Part shown: positions 57,813-64,000 of the stretch, one piece after another
Layout: every line of letters starts with the position of its first letter
How positions within the stretch are numbered: the first letter of the stretch is position 1
Assembly (NCBI GenBank): GCA_018673255.1
Contig: JABHDC010000023.1
Location: forward strand, 37,095 to 101,094
From: Gemmatimonadota bacterium
GTDB lineage: Bacteria > Latescibacterota > UBA2968 > UBA8231
Direction of reading: 5' to 3'
Length of the DNA stretch: 64,000 bases
The notes under the pieces: generated by a model
Seen by the model: only the letters and a program-made list of their open reading frames with translations
Database searches by the model: none
Told to the model about the DNA's origin: nothing
Made by a program: the position numbers and the translations under genes

Positions 57813-58766
57813 CTACAGCGAGAAGCGGTCAAACTCTCGATCGAGAGCGGTCATCTTGTCATCAGCAGCCATCCCGAGGCCCTCGTTGGTCACCCCGTCG
57901 TAGCAACCACTGGCCGGGTTGTGATACAGCAGGCCCATGGGGATGCCTTCACTTCCTGTCGCCAGATGGCGTCCACCACCCAGGTCGGTCGGATCGTGCT
58001 CAGTCTGATTGGGAAACATGCGGTGCACGGCTTCGTCGACGGGTATGCCATTCTCATGATTCAGCAGCACAACGTTGGACGAATCCTGCTGCAACTCATC
58101 CCATCGATCTTTCATGAAGTGGGGACAACGCTGCAGGATTCGGACGAAGGACAGACCTCGATGCTCATGCGCCGCCTTGATTGTCGAATACAGGTGGGGC
58201 GGATTCCAGTCCAGCGTCTGGGCCACAAAGGATGCATTGGCAATACCGAGGGTCACTTCCAATGGATTGATCGGCGCAATCGGCACACCGGTAGGATGCG
58301 AATTCGACGCACTGCCGATCGGTGTGGTGGGCGACGACTGGGCTTTGGTCAGTCCGTAGATATTGTTGTCGAAGAGCAGGACCGTAATGTCCATGTTGTA
58401 GCGGATTGCGTGGATCCAGTGTGCCGTACCGATGGCGCAGCAGTCACCGTCTCCCGTCACGACGAAGACATCCAGATCCGGGCGTCGAGACTTCACGCCG
58501 CAGGCAATCGGCAACGGTCGACCGTGCAGACCGTGGAATCCATAGGTCTTCATGTAGTGGGGGAAGCGACTCGAACAGCCGATCCCGGAGACGATCACAA
58601 GACGCTCCGGTGGCATCTGCAGGTCGCGGGCCAGACGCTGCAGAGATGAAAGGACAGCATGATCACCGCAGCCCGGGCACCATCGCGGCGCACGGCCCTC
58701 GTAGTCTTCGATGACGAAGCAGCGATCAGCCTCTTCGACCGCCCAATCCTGTTTCAGACCGTACAT
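57813..58766 (-). CDS. korB: 2-oxoacid:ferredoxin oxidoreductase beta subunit (2-oxoglutarate type)
   Basis: 317 residues. PRWCPGCGDH and GIGCSSRFPHY supply cluster cysteines; VVTGDGDCCAIG and DNNIYGLTKAQ form the Mg-TPP site. This is the catalytic TPP subunit and, unlike its neighbour, all motifs are intact. GLTKAQ.SPTTPIG pattern is the KorB/2-oxoglutarate branch. Overlaps korA by 13 nt. Generates succinyl-CoA and reduced ferredoxin. Confidence 0.93.
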   Translation of the reverse strand: MYGLKQDWAVEEADRCFVIEDYEGRAPRWCPGCGDHAVLSSLQRLARDLQMPPERLVIVSGIGCSSRFPHYMKTYGFHGLHGRPLPIACGVKSRRPDLDVFVVTGDGDCCAIGTAHWIHAIRYNMDITVLLFDNNIYGLTKAQSSPTTPIGSASNSHPTGVPIAPINPLEVTLGIANASFVAQTLDWNPPHLYSTIKAAHEHRGLSFVRILQRCPHFMKDRWDELQQDSSNVVLLNHENGIPVDEAVHRMFPNQTEHDPTDLGGGRHLATGSEGIPMGLLYHNPASGCYDGVTNEGLGMAADDKMTALDREFDRFSL

Positions 58767-60679
58767 GGCACATTCTCCAGATCGGGAGATTCATTCGGGA
58801 GTGACAGTCGGTCTCGCACGGCGCCCTCGATGACGGCCGGTGGGAGAGGAATTCCTGGCACGCAGGACCAGCAGTCGATATCGACAAGGGTCTGCGCCCG
58901 CAGGACAAAGGCCAGCTGAGCATAGGTGCGGCCTTCACCAGCGCTGGGTGGGTCGGAGTAGTTCACTTCCACCGTCATCACCTTCTTGAAACGCTGGAAG
59001 ATCGCCTTCAGACCTGGTTCCAGAGGCGACAGGAAACGAAGGGTCACACACGAGACACGCTGACCATCCGCGCGAAGTCGATCGACCGCTTCCTCGATCG
59101 CACCTCGTGTTGACCCCCATCCAATGACGAGCATGTCACCTTCGTCGTCACCGTAGACTGTGGGTGGTCGCAATGATCGTTGCAGGGCGGCCAGTTTGGC
59201 GCGCCGCATGGCCAGACCTTGCTGATTCGTCTTCGATTCGTAAGCGACATGTCCATCACGGCCATGGGCCAGCCCGGTGACGACATACTCGCCGCCACGC
59301 TGTCCAGGCTGTGGGCGCTGCGACAGGCCGGTCTCTTCATCCCAGTCGAAGGGACTCACTGATTCATCCCAGGGCAGCGGATCAACAGGTGGCGCCAGCC
59401 ACTCTTTCTGCAGACTTGGGCGAGTGAAGGGCGACTGGGCCGTAGCCAGACTCGCATCACTGAGCAGCAGGACGGGGGTGCGGAAGGTTTCCGTGAGCTT
59501 GCGTGCCGTGATAACGAAGTGGAAACACTCTTCGATCGTTGAGGGTGCCATCACGATCGTCGGCGTATCACCGGGTTGTCCGTAGAGGGCGGCCAGCAGA
59601 TCTCCCTGCTCAACTCGCGTCGGCAGACCCGTGGAAGGTCCGCCCCTTTGCACATCGATGATGAGGAGAGGAATCTCCGCCATCGTCGCCAGGCCGATGA
59701 ATTCGGTTTTCAGTGCCAGACCAGGCCCGGAGGTGACGGTCACAGCCGTCTTGCCGGCGTAGGAAGCGCCGATGGCGAAACCGATGGCGGCGATCTCGTC
59801 TTCAGCCTGATGTACGATTCCCCCGACCTCTTTGAAGCGTGCCGCCAGATAGTGAGAGACGGATGTGGCTGGCGTGATCGGGTACATGGCACAGACCTCG
59901 ATGCCGGCGGCCATGATGCCCAGGGCCAGCGCCTCGTTGCCATTCATCACAACGCGCGCTTCGGCACTCTCCTGCACAGGTACGCGGAAACGGAAGTCCA
60001 GATTTGCGGCAGCCCATTCGTAGCCTGCCCGCAGGAGCGAACGATTCGCCTCGACGACGGCCAATCCTTTTTTGCCCAGCTTCCGCTCGATGAGATCGTC
60101 GACGATGCTCAGATCACGCTCGTAGAGCCAGCAGAGCAGACCGAGAGACCAGATATTCTTCCCCCGCCGCGGATCTTCGATGACCTTCCGGCACTCGGCA
60201 TCCATCGGCACTTCGATCAGCCGGTAGCCCTTGTCATGGAAGTCAGCCACTGCCTCGGCGTAGGCGGCGCGGACGGTCTCGTCCGGCGAGGTGGCCCACA
60301 TGGACTCGAGGAAGAGGACGGTACCCGGCCCGAGAGCCCCCACATCGATTCGACTGTAGGGGACCTGCTCGTTGAAGGCGATCACGACATCTGCCGCCTC
60401 GCCCATGTTGGTCACCGGTCCCGAAGCGATCCGGATCCGATTGCCGCTGGCCCCGGCTCGTGAGCGGTAGGGTGGCTCGATCTCGGCGGGGATGATCTCC
60501 ACCGTCCAGACGCCATTGCCCATACGGGCAGAGACCGTGCCAAAGAGTTGACCCGCCGTCTGTGCGCCCTCACCAGAGTCTGAGACGATCTCGACAATGG
60601 CCTGGTCGACAGTACGGATCGTCGGAGCATCACCGTTCACGTTCGCGGTGGTCTCCGGTACTGAAGGTATCGATGTCAC
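58754..60679 (-). CDS. korA: 2-oxoacid:ferredoxin oxidoreductase gamma-alpha fusion subunit
   Basis: 641 residues from GTG 60679, preceded by GGGGGAGGG. Residues about 25-215 are the gamma domain (DSGEGAQTAGQLFG, NMGEAADVVIAFNEQV), about 235-641 the alpha domain (GNEALALGIMAAGIEVCAMYPITPATS, TSGPGLALKTEFIGLA). First gene of the korA-korB-degenerate PFOR operon. No delta ferredoxin subunit here; the degenerate PFOR occupies that position in the operon. Confidence 0.93.
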   Translation of the reverse strand: MTSIPSVPETTANVNGDAPTIRTVDQAIVEIVSDSGEGAQTAGQLFGTVSARMGNGVWTVEIIPAEIEPPYRSRAGASGNRIRIASGPVTNMGEAADVVIAFNEQVPYSRIDVGALGPGTVLFLESMWATSPDETVRAAYAEAVADFHDKGYRLIEVPMDAECRKVIEDPRRGKNIWSLGLLCWLYERDLSIVDDLIERKLGKKGLAVVEANRSLLRAGYEWAAANLDFRFRVPVQESAEARVVMNGNEALALGIMAAGIEVCAMYPITPATSVSHYLAARFKEVGGIVHQAEDEIAAIGFAIGASYAGKTAVTVTSGPGLALKTEFIGLATMAEIPLLIIDVQRGGPSTGLPTRVEQGDLLAALYGQPGDTPTIVMAPSTIEECFHFVITARKLTETFRTPVLLLSDASLATAQSPFTRPSLQKEWLAPPVDPLPWDESVSPFDWDEETGLSQRPQPGQRGGEYVVTGLAHGRDGHVAYESKTNQQGLAMRRAKLAALQRSLRPPTVYGDDEGDMLVIGWGSTRGAIEEAVDRLRADGQRVSCVTLRFLSPLEPGLKAIFQRFKKVMTVEVNYSDPPSAGEGRTYAQLAFVLRAQTLVDIDCWSCVPGIPLPPAVIEGAVRDRLSLPNESPDLENVPCTV

Positions 60680-60878
60680 ATGGCCCTCCCCCGGTTGAAG
60701 CGCCCATGTTGCCTGGAGTGTTCGAGCAATCCCAGTGCCATGGTCCTATTTGTGTCGCCTGCATCTTCGGACAATGAACTCCTCTCTGACAAAGGACATG
60801 AGTTGAGTCTTCACTGCCCAATCTGAGATCGCACCATCTCACGGCAAAGGTGGGACAGGAGCGTCTCAGGCACTATTG

Positions 60879-60910
60879 AAAAAGGCCGCCCCCCCTGAGG
60901 GATACGGCCT
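60879..60910 (-). terminator. Rho-independent terminator after the tetraheme cytochrome gene
   Basis: On the minus strand AGGCCG and CGGCCT pair around an inner CCC/GGG, followed by TTTTT. Separates this gene from korA. Confidence 0.75.
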
Positions 60911-60947
60911 CTGCAAAAACCATCGCGGTCTGCATCACAGCATCCTG

Positions 60948-61529
60948 CTATTCAGCCGCTGCCGCCTTCTTGGGATTGGGATGGCTCACCTCGGCCCACA
61001 TCTTCTCGAAATCAAAACCCTCAAAGGTCGGAGATCGGTCATTGTGGCAGGTTTCGCAGAACTCCTGATCCGGGACAATCATCCCGGCGGCCACGGAAGC
61101 ATCGTGATCTTTCATGATTTTCCGGGACTTGTATTCACTGCCTGCGCCGTGACAGGTCTCGCACTGCACACCGTGCTCAACAAGGAACCCTTCCTTGCCC
61201 TTGCGCGGTGTGGCGATCGCACCCGAATCCGGCTGTGTCACGTGGCACTCGAGACATTCAGGGGCCTTCTGTGCATCTGCGATGCCACGTTCCGTGGCGA
61301 TCGTCTTGGCCGCCTCTGAGGCCAGGGTCGCGAAGGCACCGGCATGAGCCGATTCCTTCCATTGTCCAAGCTGATCACCTGTTGCGGCCTTCTTGTGGCA
61401 CATGCCGCAGGCCTGTACTCCGATATACTGCCGGGCCGCCGCCGCTTCCTCTTCGGCCACACCAGGCGTGACCTGGAAGGCGACGAGGGCGAAGGTCAGG
61501 ACGGCGAAGATGGAAACCAAGGTCTTCAT
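60948..61529 (-). CDS. Periplasmic tetraheme cytochrome c (cytochrome c554-like)
   Basis: 193 residues from ATG 61529 (GGAGGG upstream). Signal peptide TLVSIFAVLTFALVAFQVTPGVA. Four CXXCH motifs: CGMCH, CLECH, CETCH and CETCH, with a c554-like layout (YIGVQACGMCHKKA start, KWSE-like ESAHAGAF, GAGSEYKSR). Probably a soluble shuttle. An FNR-type palindrome lies about 100 nt upstream. Confidence 0.88.
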   Translation of the reverse strand: MKTLVSIFAVLTFALVAFQVTPGVAEEEAAAARQYIGVQACGMCHKKAATGDQLGQWKESAHAGAFATLASEAAKTIATERGIADAQKAPECLECHVTQPDSGAIATPRKGKEGFLVEHGVQCETCHGAGSEYKSRKIMKDHDASVAAGMIVPDQEFCETCHNDRSPTFEGFDFEKMWAEVSHPNPKKAAAAE

Positions 61530-61629
61530 CGATCCCTCCATATGGTGGATATCATTCATTCCATCAATCATCGAGCAAACTTAAGGCCAACGCCAGTCAC
61601 TACAGCGGCCTGATCACTCATCAGTTTGC

Positions 61630-61643
61630 ATGATGTAGATCAT
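61630..61643 (-). promoter_or_regulatory. FNR/CRP-family binding-site-like palindrome
   Basis: ATGAT-GTAG-ATCAT, perfect 5+5 inverted repeat with the 4-nt centre and TGAT/ATCA half-sites of FNR-type boxes. About 107 nt upstream of the tetraheme cytochrome start. Confidence 0.4.
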
Positions 61644-61685
61644 CGGAGGCCGGATTCGGTTCCTGGCTCACAGGATGGGATCCGG

Positions 61686-62558
61686 TCAGGGATTCCACAA
61701 CAATCCCAGCGCGACACGTCGCGTGGCGCGGCGGGTGAATTGCCCCATCACCGACGGTCCATCAATGATCTCCAGGGCCAGACGCAGGGGTCGGCCCTGC
61801 ACGGGCGGCAACCAGATCCCAATCTGGGTGACGATACGCACGCCGTGATCGGACCCCTCTTCGAATTCGGCATCCAACCCACCGTACGGCTGCCAGAGCA
61901 TTCCTCGAGATGGATCAATCTCGAATCCCGCTCGTGCGCGCCAGACAGACCCGCCCTCAGGATGGGAGTTCACCGACCACAGTCCGCCGGCGTAGAGTCC
62001 GAGTCGCCATCGGCGCAACCCCTCAATGCCTGGGCGTGCAAAGGCCGTCAGCTCTAGACCATCGCGAGAGTAGTTGATGCTGGAGGGCCCGAAGCGGCCC
62101 TGGTATTCATCACCCAGATGACTGCTGGTGTGGTAGTAGCGCAGTCGCAACCAATCACCACCGCGACGCCAGACCAGTGGAACAGCAAAGATCCAGTCGG
62201 TATTGACCAGTTCGCGTGTGATGACAGCGAAGGAGAAGCGAGCGAAGGCGGCGCCTTCGATACCGACGACGACTGCAGTCTGGTCGCCACCCCCAAGTAG
62301 AATGACGGGTGCGGTGACACTCACTGCGACCTCGCCCGCCGGTCCGGGGCCGTAGGCAGTGGGGTTGGGATCTGCGTGAACGAGGTGGGCCCGCGTCACC
62401 GGTTCCCTGGGAGCGGCCAACAGAAAGGGAAGCAGCGGACCGTCGGGGAACAGCCACGTCGGTGTGGACCGACCGGGCTCTCCTGACTCGATCTGAGCAC
62501 TGGATGGAATCAGTGCAGACGAAATGACAACTGCAATGAGTATGAGTTTGAAGATCAG
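61686..62558 (-). CDS. DUF1207 family secreted protein
   Basis: About 290 residues. The frame reaches back to an ATG at 62669, but that lies before the terminator of the neighbouring gene, so it cannot be the start. The first residues of the signal peptide (FKLILIAVVISSALIPSSA) point to CTG 62558, preceded by AGAGAGGTGGG; no ATG, GTG or TTG is available near it. FPDGPLLPFLLAAPREP, HTSSHLGDEY and INYSRD are DUF1207 signatures. Probably an outer-membrane or periplasmic beta-rich protein; function unknown. Confidence 0.75.
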   Translation of the reverse strand: MIFKLILIAVVISSALIPSSAQIESGEPGRSTPTWLFPDGPLLPFLLAAPREPVTRAHLVHADPNPTAYGPGPAGEVAVSVTAPVILLGGGDQTAVVVGIEGAAFARFSFAVITRELVNTDWIFAVPLVWRRGGDWLRLRYYHTSSHLGDEYQGRFGPSSINYSRDGLELTAFARPGIEGLRRWRLGLYAGGLWSVNSHPEGGSVWRARAGFEIDPSRGMLWQPYGGLDAEFEEGSDHGVRIVTQIGIWLPPVQGRPLRLALEIIDGPSVMGQFTRRATRRVALGLLWNP

Positions 62559-62610
62559 CGACCCACCTCTCTTCTGATGTGACGATGATCCCGTGGAACG
62601 ACCAAACAGA

Positions 62611-62644
62611 AAAGGGAGGCCGAACACGAGTTCGGCCCCCCTTT
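62611..62644 (-). terminator. Rho-independent terminator after the collagen-like cytochrome gene
   Basis: GGCCGAAC / GTTCGGCC core (62618-62625 with 62630-62637) extended by AAAGGG/CCCTTT, 4-nt loop, T-rich on the minus strand. Confidence 0.85.
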
Positions 62645-62697
62645 CATTCTGTCTCTCCCGACTCATCATGTCGGGAAACGCGTTACCTGAACAACGG

Positions 62698-63765
62698 CTA
62701 CTGCAGTGCTTCCAGACCGGCCGTCAACAGGGCCTTGGTGTAGGCCGGGTTGTGCACGCCGTGGCTGTGGTCCTGGTAAATGTGCCGGTAGTTCCACACC
62801 GCCGCGGCCTGCGCCTCTGTTGCCACCGTACCGCCGATCGGGTGGAATTCCTCATCCAGGAGTCCCGCCGTCACGAGTCCGGCGCCCAACTCGTCGATCA
62901 TGGCCCCGATCTCCGTCACGGCACCATTGATGTCGAAGCTCTCGGCATCGGAATGGCACTGCGTGCAGGCGGCTACAGTAGGCACGAAGGAATGCTCGTC
63001 GCCCTCACCAAGGTGACAGGTGACGCAGCCATTGTCGACGAGGGTGTAGTGCAGAGCCGGCGAGCCATCGATTGCACCGCCAACGCCCAGGAGCATGGAA
63101 CTCTGGGCACCATAGTGCGGGCCCCAGTGTGAACTGGTGATGGTGACATTACCATCTGCGTCCGCTGCGTCCATGATCCGACGCGGCTGATGGCAGTTCA
63201 CGCAGAGGTTGCTCGTGCCGCGATCCCACGTCTGCCCTTCGACGGCTTCCAGAGCCACGGCGGTCGAAGTGGTGAGTGCCCAATCGGCCTCGGTGCCGGT
63301 CACGTGAACCTGGTGGCACGTGCGGCAGTCCTGGCGAGTCGCCTGGGGATCACCACCGCCACTGAAGTTCGACCAGTTCTCGCCATTGGCGATCATGTCG
63401 CTGAAAGAGGCGCCTGAATGGCACCCAGCGCAGCTGCCGCGGCCACCGGCATAGAGGAACGAGCCACCGGTACCGTGTGCGGACTGGTCCCAGTCGGCGA
63501 GCTTGCCGGTGATGATGTTCGTCGAATTGTGACACTGTGTGCAGGTGAGCTGCGACAGGTCGCCGTCTGCTCCGTTGGCTCCGTCGGCTCCATCAGCACC
63601 ATCAGCACCGGCGGGGCCGGCAACACCTGTGGCACCTGTGGGGCCAACCTCGCCCGCGGGGCCAGTGGCACCAACCGGTCCCTCTTCGCCTTCGCAGCCC
63701 ATCATCGTGAAAGCCGCCAGGACCAGAAGGCCCATCAGCAACGCATTAATTCTCGACTTCAGCAT
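62698..63765 (-). CDS. Six-heme lipoprotein with collagen-like Gly-X-Y repeat
   Basis: 355 residues from ATG 63765 (GAGGAGGGG upstream). Lipobox MMGC, lipid Cys24. Directly after it, residues 26-70 form 15 uninterrupted Gly-X-Y triplets (GPV GAT GPA ... GAD GAN GAD). The rest holds CTQCH, CAGCH, CRTCH, CVNCH, CVTCH and CTQCH. A surface-anchored cytochrome on a short triple-helical, possibly trimerising stalk is inferred. The IS3-family element ends about 16 nt before the start codon. Confidence 0.9.
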   Translation of the reverse strand: MLKSRINALLMGLLVLAAFTMMGCEGEEGPVGATGPAGEVGPTGATGVAGPAGADGADGADGANGADGDLSQLTCTQCHNSTNIITGKLADWDQSAHGTGGSFLYAGGRGSCAGCHSGASFSDMIANGENWSNFSGGGDPQATRQDCRTCHQVHVTGTEADWALTTSTAVALEAVEGQTWDRGTSNLCVNCHQPRRIMDAADADGNVTITSSHWGPHYGAQSSMLLGVGGAIDGSPALHYTLVDNGCVTCHLGEGDEHSFVPTVAACTQCHSDAESFDINGAVTEIGAMIDELGAGLVTAGLLDEEFHPIGGTVATEAQAAAVWNYRHIYQDHSHGVHNPAYTKALLTAGLEALQ

Positions 63766-63781
63766 GGAGTCCCCTCCTCTA

Positions 63782-64000
63782 TGTGGAGTTACCCCCGTTC
63801 AGTGGAGTGTTGACCGCTTGCGACGGCGAGTTCCATCTGGGCGGCGCGTTCGTAGTTCATGGGTGATTGGTAGTTGATGGCTGAATGACGGCGATGCGGG
63901 TTGTACCAACCCTCGATGTAATCGAAGATCTCCCTTCGGGCGATGGTGTGTGTGGGGAAACAGGTGCGGTCGATCAACTCGCACTCGAGAGTAGCGAAAA
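63782..64000 (-). mobile_element. Right end of an IS3-family insertion sequence (partial)
   Basis: Transposase 3' part followed by a terminal TGTGGAGTTACCCC-type end starting with TG. The boundary near 63782 is inferred; the rest of the element lies outside the window. Confidence 0.7.
63789..64000 (-). CDS. IS3-family transposase OrfB, C-terminal part (partial)
   Basis: 71 residues visible, continuing beyond base 64000. FDYIEGWYNPHRRHSAINY is the conserved C-terminal integrase-core signature with the H-R-R-H-S-A block of IS3/IS150 elements. Stop TAA at 63789-63791. Reads towards the collagen-like cytochrome gene. Confidence 0.92.
   Translation of the reverse strand, partial: FATLECELIDRTCFPTHTIARREIFDYIEGWYNPHRRHSAINYQSPMNYERAAQMELAVASGQHSTERG

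Overview
The window comes from a GC-rich, two-membrane (Gram-negative) bacterium. It encodes an outer-membrane beta-barrel, several lipobox lipoproteins and many c-type cytochromes, and it combines ferredoxin-based metabolism (pyruvate and 2-oxoglutarate ferredoxin oxidoreductases, Rnf complex) with respiratory traits (heme A synthase, NapC-type quinol cytochrome, NnrS-like protein). This mix fits an uncultivated lineage of the FCB group or its neighbours (Krumholzibacteriota, Eisenbacteria, Latescibacterota, Gemmatimonadota). The assignment is inference only: the window contains no rRNA or ribosomal protein.

Layout. 1-13.5 kb: a partial flavin/membrane/Fe-S oxidoreductase, then a plus-strand run of carbohydrate-type enzymes (UroD-like protein, PrcB-type lipoprotein, GH29 fucosidase, NIF3 protein, a 7-heme NapC-type cytochrome, AAC(3)-fold acetyltransferase, enolase-superfamily enzyme), a sterol-desaturase-type hydroxylase and several small or secreted unknowns. 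13.7-19.6 kb: a near-perfect sigma-54 promoter before a 34-residue membrane peptide, adenylate kinase, PPi-type phosphofructokinase, malic enzyme-phosphotransacetylase fusion and a DapA-family aldolase. 20-30.4 kb: one tightly packed minus-strand unit hemN-ctaA-cytochrome b/c-CRTAC1-TPR-CMD-Rrf2-ywiC-nnrS, which links heme supply, a membrane multiheme protein and probable nitric-oxide response. 30.9-42.5 kb: rnfB, a giant PFOR, then rnfCDGEA, a small Cys protein and a plant-type FNR. 42.6-50.4 kb: CoA-disulfide-reductase/rhodanese, hypFCDE and a second UroD-like gene. 50.5-53.8 kb: outer-membrane barrel plus 13-heme and 7-heme cytochromes, a probable porin-cytochrome conduit. 54-60.7 kb: korA-korB followed by a 1274-residue PFOR homologue that has lost its catalytic motifs. 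60.9-64 kb: a tetraheme cytochrome, a DUF1207 protein, a lipoprotein joining a collagen-like Gly-X-Y repeat to six hemes, and the end of an IS3-family element.

How it may work together (inference). PFOR and KOR reduce ferredoxin. Rnf oxidises ferredoxin, conserves energy and makes NADH, while FNR balances NADP(H). Quinol electrons can leave through the NapC-type cytochrome, periplasmic multihemes and the outer-membrane conduit. The most novel item is the degenerate PFOR in the kor operon. It has lost the Mg-TPP motif, the proximal-cluster cysteines and the two-cluster ferredoxin domain, but keeps a C-terminal cysteine module with the same spacing as in the active PFOR. This suggests a non-catalytic electron-transfer or scaffold partner.
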